Positions 1-7,991 of a stretch of 64,000 bases of DNA are shown in pieces. The stretch is from Ravibacter sp964562455 (GTDB taxonomy: Bacteria > Bacteroidota > Bacteroidia > Cytophagales > Spirosomataceae). The number at the start of each line of letters is the position of its first letter. Position 1 is the stretch's first letter. The stretch spans positions 84,778-148,777 of the forward strand of contig CAZLTN010000003.1 of the NCBI GenBank assembly GCA_964562455.1, in the 5' to 3' direction. A model generated the notes under the pieces. It was given only the letters and a program-made list of their open reading frames with translations, was not told the DNA's origin and ran no database searches. Position numbers and translations under genes: made by a program.

Positions 1-1076
1 GGGACCGGCTCGACTCTTCTTACACCTCACTGACGAAAGTACCCGGTATCCAGGACCAGATAGACGTTCCCGAGAAGCATAAATTCGCCGGGTTTGATGC
101 CTATCAGAAAGCCACGGAGCTGGCAGATGTGGTCCTGCTGGCAACGCCTGCTCCTTTTCGTCCAGAGCATTTCCGGTTTGCCGTAGAAATGGGTAAGCAT
201 TGCTTTCTCGAAAAACCGCTTGCATCCGACGCTCCCGGCATCCGCCAGGTATTGGAAACAGGCAAGCTGGCAGCCTCAAAAGGGCTCAATGTGGTAGTAG
301 GCCTCCAGAACCGGTATGACCCGGCTTACCAGGAAATGGTAAAACGTATCCACGACGGTACAATCGGTGACCTGATCAGCGCATCCTGCTACTATAACGT
401 AGGCAGGGTCAATCTCGTCCCGAGACAGGCCGGATGGACAGAAATGGAATACCAGGTTCGTAACTGGAGATATTTCAACTGGTTATGGGCCGGTAGCCCG
501 GCGGGCCTCCAGATCCACAACGACGACATAGTGAACTGGGTAAAAGGCGGATTCCCGGTGAAAGTAGTAGGCAACGGCGGCAGAGCGGCGCTCAGCGGCC
601 CCGACAACGGTGATATTTACGATCACTTTTTCGACGAGTACGAATATGCCGACGGCTTTAAGCTGAACAGCCAGATCAGGCACATCACCGGCTGCTGGAA
701 CAAAGGCGGAAGTTTTTTTTACGGTACCAAAGGTCACGGCGACCTGAAAGACGGATTCAAGGACTACAAAGGGAACCTGATCTGGAAATACAGCGGCAAG
801 CAGGCAAATCCCTACCAGTTGGAACATGACGAGCTGTTTGCGGCTATTCGCGGTGCAAAATATATCAATGACACCGAATGGGGAGCGAAAAGTACAATGT
901 CGACGATTATGGGCAGAATGGCGTCGCACTCCGGACAGCTCATCGAGTGGGATGCGGCGCTTAACTCTAAAGAGAGCATCGTGCCCGCAAAACTTGCCTG
1001 GGATGCCGATCCGCTGGTAATGCCCAATGAAAAAGGAGAATACCACGTGCCCGTGCCCGGAATAGACAAAGTGTAG
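1..1076 (+). CDS. Gfo/Idh/MocA family oxidoreductase, 5' end outside window
   Basis: The frame is open from the first bases of the window, so the gene starts upstream and the NAD(P)-binding Rossmann glycine motif is missing. What remains includes the family's conserved EKPLA segment (the EKP lysine is catalytic in this family) and the GLQNRYDP segment, followed by the beta-sheet substrate-binding half ending at VPVPGIDKV. The family oxidises or reduces sugars, inositols and related polyols with NAD(P). The substrate cannot be told from sequence. The protein resembles the long Bacteroidota members that act on sugars and are often exported, but the N-terminus that would show a Tat signal is not here. 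A strong terminator follows 29 bases after the stop, so this is the last gene of its transcript. Confidence 0.9.
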   Translation, partial: DRLDSSYTSLTKVPGIQDQIDVPEKHKFAGFDAYQKATELADVVLLATPAPFRPEHFRFAVEMGKHCFLEKPLASDAPGIRQVLETGKLAASKGLNVVVGLQNRYDPAYQEMVKRIHDGTIGDLISASCYYNVGRVNLVPRQAGWTEMEYQVRNWRYFNWLWAGSPAGLQIHNDDIVNWVKGGFPVKVVGNGGRAALSGPDNGDIYDHFFDEYEYADGFKLNSQIRHITGCWNKGGSFFYGTKGHGDLKDGFKDYKGNLIWKYSGKQANPYQLEHDELFAAIRGAKYINDTEWGAKSTMSTIMGRMASHSGQLIEWDAALNSKESIVPAKLAWDADPLVMPNEKGEYHVPVPGIDKV

Positions 1077-1104
1077 ATCTCAAGGCAAAATAATTATATA
1101 TTTC

Positions 1105-1135
1105 AGCCCCGGCATCGTTAAGCCGGGGCTTTTTT
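1105..1135 (+). terminator. Rho-independent terminator of the oxidoreductase gene
   Basis: Arms AGCCCCGG (1105-1112) and CCGGGGCT (1123-1130) enclose a 10-base loop, and a T run follows directly. This is a classical intrinsic terminator separating the oxidoreductase from the regulator gene downstream. Confidence 0.9.
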
Positions 1136-1185
1136 ATCCCGACATTTTTAAAAGGCTGCCCCTTCAATAATTCTCAAATCTGTTT

Positions 1186-1193
1186 TAGCTTTG
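1186..1193 (+). promoter_or_regulatory. Candidate -7 box for the LytTR/kinase pair
   Basis: TAGCTTTG matches the Bacteroidota primary sigma -7 consensus TAnnTTTG and lies 40 bases before the regulator start, after the upstream terminator. No clear TTG -33 element is visible at the right distance, so this is a candidate only. Confidence 0.45.
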
Positions 1194-1233
1194 TATCTGG
1201 CTATAATAAAACCTGAGTCTTTTACAAACCTTT

Positions 1234-1956
1234 ATGACGCCCCCGCCTGCCGAGAAGATACGGTTTATTGCGATCGACGATAACCCGCTTGACCTGTTGA
1301 CAATCTCGGAATATGCCGCACGGTTTGATTCGCTCGAAAACTGCGGACTTTTTTCCAACGCGCTGGAAGGCTACGGAGCCATCAGCACAACGCGGCCCCA
1401 TGTGGTGTTTCTCGACATCGAGATGCCGGTATTCAGCGGGATCGAGCTGCTGCGGAAAATAAGGGAGGAAGTTCCCGTCGCTGTTTTTGTCACCTCCCAT
1501 CCTGAATATGCCCTCGAAGGGTTCGAGCTGTCGGCCCTCGACTATATATTGAAGCCCGTAGAGGAGGACCGCTTCGGGCGGACACTCGACCGCATCGTCG
1601 ACTATCTTGAAATGAAAAGAAAATCGGAGGCGTACGAGGTCTGGCTCGAAAATGATACCCTTGTGATAAGGGAAGGCTATAACCAGGTAAAACTGTCGCA
1701 ACGGGAGATCGTATACCTCGAGGCCATGCAGGACTATACCAGGGTAGTGACCACCGTCAAACCTTATATGACGCTTTCTTCACTTTCGTTTTTCCTGGAG
1801 CAGTTGCCTGCGGAACGTTTCCTGCGCATACACAGGAGCTACGCGGTAGCCAGGTGGCACATAAAAGAGGTGAGGGGAAGCGAGATAGTCTGCAGCAACG
1901 GAACGCTGCCCGTAGGAAAGACTTACCGTTCGTCGATCTCCAAGATAAAGCTGTAA
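1234..1956 (+). CDS. LytTR-family response regulator
   Basis: A 240-aa two-domain regulator. The receiver domain (about residues 8-125) has the acidic pair D15/D16, the phosphoacceptor D61 in VVFLDIEMP, a T/S at the switch position in FVTSHPEYA, and K108 in YILKPVE. The C-terminal half (about 140-238) is a LytTR DNA-binding domain, recognisable by ISQREIVYLEAMQDY-like and FLRIHRSYAV segments. It should bind direct repeats in target promoters when phosphorylated. The gene starts at ATG after an AT-rich leader with no Shine-Dalgarno site, as is usual in this phylum. The kinase gene begins 4 bases after its stop, so the two are almost certainly co-transcribed and cognate. Targets are not evident. 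Confidence 0.93.
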   Translation: MTPPPAEKIRFIAIDDNPLDLLTISEYAARFDSLENCGLFSNALEGYGAISTTRPHVVFLDIEMPVFSGIELLRKIREEVPVAVFVTSHPEYALEGFELSALDYILKPVEEDRFGRTLDRIVDYLEMKRKSEAYEVWLENDTLVIREGYNQVKLSQREIVYLEAMQDYTRVVTTVKPYMTLSSLSFFLEQLPAERFLRIHRSYAVARWHIKEVRGSEIVCSNGTLPVGKTYRSSISKIKL

Positions 1957-1960
1957 GTCA

Positions 1961-4078
1961 ATGGGTCGCGTACTGCTTCTGTTATTCCTGTGCGTCGCGG
2001 GACAGCTTTACGGCCAGGTGATTCCTGATCTTTCCGCTTACAAGACCTCAAAACAAAAGCTATACAGGCTGGCAGTGGCCTGTGATTCGCTGAATGCCCT
2101 CGCCGAAGTAGAAAAAGTCAAGACCATTTCGAAGTATGCACTGGGGATCATACCGGCAGATGACTTCTATAACAAGTCGCTTTTTTATTTTTATCTGGGG
2201 GTATGCTATGAATCCGACACGAAAAAAGATAGCTGCATCATGGCGCTAGAAACTTCGGTCGACTATGCCAGGAAGGCTAAAAATCCTGCAAGAGTGAAGA
2301 AGGGTCTGGGTCGCCTCATCTATGTCTACGCCAATGTGCCCGGCTACCGAAGCCAGAGTGATGCTACTATCAAAGAATTGCTGGGTATCATCGATACGAC
2401 GCGCAGCGAAGCTGAAAAAGCGTCTCTGTACGGTAATATGGGTACTTACTACAACCTGAAAGGGGAGTATACCAGGGAGGCGCATTACCTGCTTGAAGCG
2501 ATCACGATCCTTAAAAAGCTCATCGATACAGGAGAGGTCAGGGACAGGGAGGAGGTAGTCGTAAGCCTGATGAACCTGGGCCTTATGTATTACCAAACCG
2601 GGCAGACAGAAAAAGGGCTGTTCTATACCCGCGAAACCCGGAGCTACATTGTCAATACGCAATATTACCTGGCCCATTACTACAAACAAATGTCGGAAGG
2701 GCTCCTGTTGAACAGGCAGCCCGATAAGGCGCGTGTTTATTATGATTCACTCACCGCGATGCTGAAATTGCCGCAGTCCGGTATTGCCGAGTTTAACAAT
2801 CGCATTTATATCGATCTTGCCTTTTCGGAGTATTACCTTGGCCTGAACAAGCCCGACAGTGCCTTGCTGTATGCCGGGAAGGCGGTCCGTATCGGGGAAA
2901 AATGGGCCGATGAGTTTTCATTGGCCAGCATCAACTTCATGAAGGGGAAAATCTACTACTACCTGAAGGATTATGAAAAGGCCCTTCCGTTTCTGACAGC
3001 TTCCGAAAAGATGATCCAGGAGGCAGATCCTAATATGAACGTGCAGCTTTTGCAGACGCTTGCCCGCTCTTACGGTGCATCAGGTGAATACAGGAAGGCA
3101 TTCGAGTACTATGAGAAATATGCGCCGCTCAGGGATACGCTCTACAAAGAGGCTGCGGAAAAAAGCATAGCCGAGGCAGAAGCGCAATATCAGAATAAAG
3201 AGAAACAGCAGCAGATCGATATCAAAAACATGCAGATCGAAGAGGCGAAGAAAGAGAAAATATGGCTTGCATCCGGCCTGGGTATGCTTACGGTTTCTCT
3301 TTTCCTGCTGGCGGTAATTTACCGGGACAAGAAGAAAAACGCCGCGATATTAGATAAAAAAAACCGGGAGCTAGCTGTGGCTATCAGTGAGCTGGAAGAT
3401 GCCAACCAGACCAAGGCGAAGCTTTTCAGCATCATCGGCCACGATCTCCGGTCGCCCATCAGCCAGGTATACCAGTTCCTGAAATTACAGCAACTCAACC
3501 CGAAAGCACTTACGGACGAACAACGCGCGCAGTTGAGCGAAAAGATACAGACTGCGACAGGATCTTTACTGGAAACGATGGAAGACCTGCTACTATGGTC
3601 CAAAACCCAGATGAGGGAGTTCCGGGCTCATATGCAGCCGGTAACTGTCGCGCCGGTGACCGATCAATGCCTCAAATTGCTGCACCTTAACATAGAAGCA
3701 AAAGCACTGTCGGTAGAAAAAGATATACCCGGTGACGCTGAAATATACAGCGATCCATACTATATGGAAATCATACTGCGTAACCTGGTGCAGAATGCCG
3801 TCAAGGTAGCGCTGCCCGGAAGCGCCCTCAGGCTGGGCTACCGGAACGACGGAGCTGAGCAGATCATTTCTGTGACGAACGAGGGCCAGCCTTTCGGACA
3901 GGACGATTACCTGCGTATTGTCAGCAACGGGAACACTGCGCAGGGGCTCGGCGGACTGGGGCTTAAGCTAGTAAGCGAACTATCCGAAAAATCCGGACTT
4001 CAGATACGCTTTTCCAGCCCTTCGGAAGGCATCACAACAGTAGAAATTATTTCCGGGATTCCCGCAGACGGTGAGTGA
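1961..4078 (+). CDS. TPR-containing sensor histidine kinase
   Basis: A 705-aa protein. It has a signal peptide (residues 1-19, ending YGQ), a long periplasmic region of tetratricopeptide-like helical repeats (about 20-400), a coiled coil rich in K, E and Q, one transmembrane helix near 435-455, and a cytoplasmic kinase core. The H box is IIGHDLRSPISQ with H494 as phosphoacceptor. The N box is NLVQNAVK near 615 and the G box is GLGGLGLKLV near 670. TPR domains in such kinases sense periplasmic proteins or peptides in other Bacteroidota; the ligand here is unknown. Being 4 bases downstream of the LytTR regulator, it is the obvious partner. An HisKA-type H box with a LytTR partner is common in this phylum, unlike the Firmicutes AgrC/LytS pairing. 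Confidence 0.92.
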   Translation: MGRVLLLLFLCVAGQLYGQVIPDLSAYKTSKQKLYRLAVACDSLNALAEVEKVKTISKYALGIIPADDFYNKSLFYFYLGVCYESDTKKDSCIMALETSVDYARKAKNPARVKKGLGRLIYVYANVPGYRSQSDATIKELLGIIDTTRSEAEKASLYGNMGTYYNLKGEYTREAHYLLEAITILKKLIDTGEVRDREEVVVSLMNLGLMYYQTGQTEKGLFYTRETRSYIVNTQYYLAHYYKQMSEGLLLNRQPDKARVYYDSLTAMLKLPQSGIAEFNNRIYIDLAFSEYYLGLNKPDSALLYAGKAVRIGEKWADEFSLASINFMKGKIYYYLKDYEKALPFLTASEKMIQEADPNMNVQLLQTLARSYGASGEYRKAFEYYEKYAPLRDTLYKEAAEKSIAEAEAQYQNKEKQQQIDIKNMQIEEAKKEKIWLASGLGMLTVSLFLLAVIYRDKKKNAAILDKKNRELAVAISELEDANQTKAKLFSIIGHDLRSPISQVYQFLKLQQLNPKALTDEQRAQLSEKIQTATGSLLETMEDLLLWSKTQMREFRAHMQPVTVAPVTDQCLKLLHLNIEAKALSVEKDIPGDAEIYSDPYYMEIILRNLVQNAVKVALPGSALRLGYRNDGAEQIISVTNEGQPFGQDDYLRIVSNGNTAQGLGGLGLKLVSELSEKSGLQIRFSSPSEGITTVEIISGIPADGE

Positions 4079-4174
4079 GACGCACCTTCGCCGATTTACA
4101 GGGCGCGTTCGCCGATTATTCAGCGATGCCGCCGGTTGCCGTAGGTATTTTTAAGCATCACCAACGGAACAGAA

Positions 4175-4930
4175 ATGAAAACTCTTTTTTTCTCAATCGC
4201 TTTTTTTGCTTCTCTCTCGTTTTCTTGTAAAAAGGAGAGTGAGCCGGCTCCGGAATTGTCTTGCGATAAAGGTGTACGCATTATATCGCAGCAATTGGGC
4301 ACCATCCCGGTTACCATACAGTATGACAGCAAGGGAAGGATCAGCAAGGTATTCCGCTCCGACGGGCAGGGCCTGATTGAAAACTACCAGTATACCTCCG
4401 ACACGACCCTGACCGTTACCCGGAATTCAAAGGACGGCGGAGTAACCAACACTTATAAAGCCATACTTAACAAAAAAGGATATGTGACGAGCTACAGTAT
4501 GCTCGGCAGCTTTGCTTATACCAGTACCTACCGGTATGACGACAACGGTTTCCTGACCGAACAAACCACTAAGTTTGAAACCCCCAAACAGACTATCCGT
4601 TCTGTCTATGCCTACCAGAACGGTAGCCGGGTATCGGAAATATCCTATACAGATGGCGTACAGAGCTATTCGGATGAATATAAGTATTCGGAAAATGCCG
4701 GTCAGGCGGATCTGATCTTTAACAGTAACCAACCCGATCTGTACGGACGCTACTCTGCCCGCCTGCCGGAAGCGATTAACCGGAAATATAAAGACGGTAA
4801 AACCGAGTCTTACACCTTCACCTACCAACTGAACAAAAAGGGACTTGTTGAGTCGCTCAAACAGGTTTATACCGACACCGACAAAAAATCGACCGAGCAG
4901 GTCAATCTATACAAATATGAATGCAAATAA
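4175..4930 (+). CDS. Lipoprotein with YD-repeat-like strands, function unknown
   Basis: A 251-aa lipoprotein. The signal peptide ends in a type II lipobox (LSFSC, Cys18) followed by KKESEPAPE, a typical charged linker; no Asp sits at +2. The mature part consists of short alternating beta strands with motifs such as YDSKGRISKV, YRYDDNGFLTE and YQLNKKGLVESL, which resemble the YD/RHS-type strand-turn-strand units found in many Bacteroidota surface lipoproteins. There is no catalytic motif. The position 96 bases after the kinase gene on the same strand could mean co-transcription, but nothing in the sequence ties it to signalling. A perfect 15-bp hairpin follows its stop codon. Confidence 0.8.
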   Translation: MKTLFFSIAFFASLSFSCKKESEPAPELSCDKGVRIISQQLGTIPVTIQYDSKGRISKVFRSDGQGLIENYQYTSDTTLTVTRNSKDGGVTNTYKAILNKKGYVTSYSMLGSFAYTSTYRYDDNGFLTEQTTKFETPKQTIRSVYAYQNGSRVSEISYTDGVQSYSDEYKYSENAGQADLIFNSNQPDLYGRYSARLPEAINRKYKDGKTESYTFTYQLNKKGLVESLKQVYTDTDKKSTEQVNLYKYECK

Positions 4931-4931
4931 A

Positions 4932-4965
4932 TGATGAATCAGGCGACGCCTCGCCTGATTCATCA
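4932..4965. terminator. Strong hairpin after the lipoprotein gene
   Basis: Perfect 15-bp arms (4932-4946 and 4951-4965, TGATGAATCAGGCGA and its complement) with a 4-base loop begin 2 bases after the stop codon. There is no T run on either side, so it is either a Rho-independent terminator of the weak type or an mRNA 3'-end stabiliser. Confidence 0.6.
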
Positions 4966-4992
4966 CATAACCACTCCCGATAACCATTAGAC

Positions 4993-5088
4993 CACATCAT
5001 CTAATCATCACATCGTCTAATCGTCACATCGTCTAATCGTCACATCGTCTAATCATCACATCATCTAATCACCACATCACTCAATCAT
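4993..5088. repeat. Six tandem copies of a 16-bp repeat
   Basis: Units of CACATCGTCTAATCGT with one- to four-base variants start at 4993, 5009, 5025, 5041, 5057 and 5073. The array lies between two convergent genes, and its last unit overlaps the stop codon of the minus-strand lipoprotein. There are no spacers, so it is not a CRISPR array. Confidence 0.9.
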
Positions 5089-5522
5089 TCCGGCACCAGC
5101 TCATATTCATTTATCGTCTTTCCGGTTTTCCTGCTTTCATTGGTACGGGTAAGTGACAATTGCGATTCTGTAAGCGGATCGTTGATATAAAATTCGATAT
5201 TCCCGCCCGATTCACTGGGAGGCGGCGTAAGATTTTCCAGGATTAGCCGGCGGTAATCGGTGGACATATACCAGTCGCCGGTCAGCCGCCGGCCGTCTAA
5301 ATCCGTATAAACGACTTGCGTTTCCCCGGTCAGGTCGAGCCGGAAGTCTGCATAGCCGGGCCGCTGGTTGCCGGGATTCCCTTCACTGTATACCAAAACG
5401 CCGTTTTCTTTTACCGACCGTGCTTTCCAGACTTTACCCAGGTCGGGCGGCGCTATTTCTTTCGGACTGCAGTTAATGAGGTGTACGGCCGTTAACAGAA
5501 CCCAAAGTGTCGTCTTTTTCAC
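5085..5522 (-). CDS. Small lipoprotein at the end of the surface-protein block
   Basis: A 145-aa protein with an N-terminal hydrophobic signal ending in a lipobox (LINC, Cys19, followed by SPKEIAPP). The rest is a small beta-rich domain containing LGKVWKARSVKENG and GDWYMSTDYRRLIL, a pattern seen in lipocalin-like Bacteroidota lipoproteins. I do not recognise a named family. The only start that keeps the signal peptide is GTG at 5522, 13 bases after the stop of the FN3 protein gene, so it is probably the last gene of the minus-strand block. Codon use is like its neighbours. Confidence 0.72.
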   Translation of the reverse strand: MKKTTLWVLLTAVHLINCSPKEIAPPDLGKVWKARSVKENGVLVYSEGNPGNQRPGYADFRLDLTGETQVVYTDLDGRRLTGDWYMSTDYRRLILENLTPPPSESGGNIEFYINDPLTESQLSLTRTNESRKTGKTINEYELVPE

Positions 5523-5535
5523 AACCTGCTGTGTT

Positions 5536-7821
5536 TTAGTAAAGTAATATTTTGTGTTTTGAAACTCCGTTTGTCCCGGTGATCAGCACGAAATAGATCC
5601 CGTCGGGAAAATTGGACAGGGATATTTCCGATTCTCTGTAAATCCGGAAAGCCAGCCGCTCCAGGCCGTTTTTGTCGTAAATCCTTATGAAGCTTTCAGG
5701 TATGGAACCCGGGCTGATATGGAGTGTTTTACGAAATGAAAAAACGGTGTTTGTATTCCCTGCGGGTTCGGAGCCCGTGATAATGTCTGCCGCAGAAATC
5801 TTTGCCACAGCGCTGTATGGCGAGCTGCCCGCGCTGTTTACAGCCTTGATCCTGTAATAATGGTCAGCTACCGGCAGGATCTCCCGGTCGTCAAATTGCG
5901 TCTGCGAGGCCGGCTGCGTGCCTGTTACGGTAAAATCGCGGTCGGGATACAGCGAACGCTCGATTACGACTGTGGTCGCGTTGGCCGATACGGGCGACCA
6001 TCTCAGCCTGACGAGATCATAGTCCAGCGGAGTCGCCGTCAGGTTGGCCGGACGGTCGGGTACCGGAGCTTTGGGGGTTGTGGCGCTGGCTATGTTCGAG
6101 TACGCCGAATAACCGATAGCATTCAATGCCCTGACCCTGAAATAGTATTTCGTAAGCTCTTTCAGGCCGCTAGCCTGGTAGGAAGTTGTATTGGCCGAAA
6201 CGGAACCGGCTTTCTGAAAATTGACGCCGTCGGTGCTCGTCTCTACCTCAAAGCCGGTCTCGTTGCCTGAGCGGTCTGTCCAGTTGAGGTTGACCTGCTG
6301 GTAGGATACCGCATTGGCGGCCAGGCCTGACGGGCTTTCCGGAGCTACATCCCGCGTAGTGGCGTCGGCGATATTGGAATAGTCCGAATACCCGCCGTTG
6401 TTCACGGCCCTGATCCGGTACCAGTAACGTGTATTGGGAGTAAGCCCGGTGCTCTGGTAGGAGGCAACGTTCGCCGCGAGATCGGCGATCTTGGAAAATG
6501 CACGTCCATCGGTCGATCTTTCCAGCTCAAACCCGTCTTCGTTGCCGGAATTGTCCTTCCAGCTCAGGTTGATCTGGCCTGAGCCGGCAGTAACTGCCGT
6601 GAGTGCGGAAGGCGCTGACGGCGGCAGTTGGAATGTCCTGGCGCTCGCTGTTTCCGAATAAGGAGAAGCTCCTATCGAATTGATCGCCCTGACCCGGTAG
6701 TAATAGGCGGTAGCAGGCTGAAGCGATCCGTCGCTATATTGGGTAACATTGGCTACCGTAGCGGCAATGCGCGTAAAGGTCCTGTTATCGGTGCTTCTTT
6801 CGATTTCAAACCCGGTTTCGTTGCCCGAGCGGTCTGTCCATGCGAGGTTTATCTGCTGGGAAGAAACGGCGTTGGCGACCACGCCCGACGGGCTTTCGGG
6901 AGCTACATCCCGTGTCAGGGCATCGGCGGTATTGGAATATTCAGAATATCCGCCGCTATTCCGGGCCCTGAGCCGGTACCAATAGCGTGTATTGGCAGAA
7001 AGCCCGCTGTTCTGGTAGGATGTAGTGTTTGCGGAAAGATCGGTTATCCTGGAAAATATATGGCCGTCAGTCGATCTTTCCAGCTCAAACCCGTCTTCAT
7101 TGTTGGAATTGTCCGTCCAGCTCAGGTTGACCTGGTTTGATCCTGCCGTAGCAGCGGCAAGCGAAGAAGGGGCGGCAGGAAGGTTCTGCGCGGTGTCGGC
7201 GCAGGCCGTATTGGAATACTCCGAATCCCCCGTCGAATTCCGCGATTTTACGCGATAGCAATACCGGCTTCCGGCATTGACCGTAACATCAGTATAAGAA
7301 GGAGTCCTGCTGTAGGCTACCGTAGCGATTCCCCTGAAGGTATTTCCGCCGTCGGAAGACCGCTCCAGTACATAGGAAGCCTCTGAACCATTGGAATCGG
7401 ACCAGGTCAGGTAAATGGCGCCACTACCTTGTCCGGTGGCGTTCAGCCCGGTAGGAAGGGTAGGAGGGGCTATGGGAGTTGTCACTTTTTTTTCGTCGGA
7501 TAACTCGTTGCCTCCTTTATCGTATATTCCCTGAACCCGGTAAATGTAGGTTTTATTGGGCTCTACCGTATAGTCGTCGTAGGTATTGAGTCCCCTTTTG
7601 CCCGCCAGGTTCGCAATCGTAACAAACCGCTGTCCGAAATTGTCTTCCTTCCGTTCTACGATGTATCCTTCTGCCGACCTCACATCCTGCCAGGAAAGAC
7701 TTACCTGCCGGTAGGTTAACCTCGTTATATTGAGCTGAAACTGTGCAACCAGGTCGGAAGCGGAAGAAAGGAGCAGCAACAGTGCAGAAAAGGCCAGACG
7801 GGTTATACTTTCTTTTTTCAT
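5536..7821 (-). CDS. Secreted protein with seven FN3 domains and a T9SS sorting domain
   Basis: A 761-aa protein with a signal peptide (ending SDLVAQ, about residue 26), then seven fibronectin type III domains of about 90 residues each, recognised by repeated strands such as VNLSWTDNSNNEDGFELERS and YWYRIRAVNNGGYSDYSN. The C-terminal 80 residues form a type A T9SS sorting domain: SFRKTLHISPGS, then IRIYDKNGLE, then LSNFPDGIYFVLI, ending in KHKILLY. T9SS would carry it across the outer membrane to the surface or medium. FN3 domains 3-4 and 5-6 are a recent tandem duplication of a two-domain unit. It lies in the minus-strand block of exported proteins, behind a 170-bp spacer filled with 7-bp repeats. 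Likely an adhesin or structural surface protein; no enzyme domain is seen. Confidence 0.88.
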   Translation of the reverse strand: MKKESITRLAFSALLLLLSSASDLVAQFQLNITRLTYRQVSLSWQDVRSAEGYIVERKEDNFGQRFVTIANLAGKRGLNTYDDYTVEPNKTYIYRVQGIYDKGGNELSDEKKVTTPIAPPTLPTGLNATGQGSGAIYLTWSDSNGSEASYVLERSSDGGNTFRGIATVAYSRTPSYTDVTVNAGSRYCYRVKSRNSTGDSEYSNTACADTAQNLPAAPSSLAAATAGSNQVNLSWTDNSNNEDGFELERSTDGHIFSRITDLSANTTSYQNSGLSANTRYWYRLRARNSGGYSEYSNTADALTRDVAPESPSGVVANAVSSQQINLAWTDRSGNETGFEIERSTDNRTFTRIAATVANVTQYSDGSLQPATAYYYRVRAINSIGASPYSETASARTFQLPPSAPSALTAVTAGSGQINLSWKDNSGNEDGFELERSTDGRAFSKIADLAANVASYQSTGLTPNTRYWYRIRAVNNGGYSDYSNIADATTRDVAPESPSGLAANAVSYQQVNLNWTDRSGNETGFEVETSTDGVNFQKAGSVSANTTSYQASGLKELTKYYFRVRALNAIGYSAYSNIASATTPKAPVPDRPANLTATPLDYDLVRLRWSPVSANATTVVIERSLYPDRDFTVTGTQPASQTQFDDREILPVADHYYRIKAVNSAGSSPYSAVAKISAADIITGSEPAGNTNTVFSFRKTLHISPGSIPESFIRIYDKNGLERLAFRIYRESEISLSNFPDGIYFVLITGTNGVSKHKILLY

Positions 7822-7837
7822 AAGCGGTAAGGTTTTT

Positions 7838-7990
7838 AGTTGAAAGTTGAAAGTTGAGAGTTGAAAGTTGGCGTTCTCAACGCCGAACTTTTCATTTTAA
7901 ACTTTCAATTTTCAACTCTCCATTTTCAACTTTCAACTTTCAACTCCCAACTTTCAACTCTCAACTTTCAACTCTCAACTTTCAACTCCC
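7838..7990. repeat. Heptanucleotide repeat array forming a 34-bp inverted repeat
   Basis: About 13 units of a 7-bp repeat (ACTTTCA with variants ACTCTCA, ATTTTCA) run from 7901 to 7990. A shorter run of the complement occupies 7838-7871. Arms 7838-7871 and 7947-7980 match at 32 of 34 positions. The transcript could fold into a long hairpin between the two FN3 genes on the minus strand, as a terminator, attenuator or RNA stabiliser. Confidence 0.88.
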
Positions 7991-7991
7991 T

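Noticed and set aside
4993..5088. Possible CRISPR array
   Set aside because: Units are directly adjacent 16-mers with no spacers and no cas genes nearby.
7901..7990. Possible CRISPR or iteron array
   Set aside because: A 7-bp simple repeat without spacers, and no replication initiator gene in the window.
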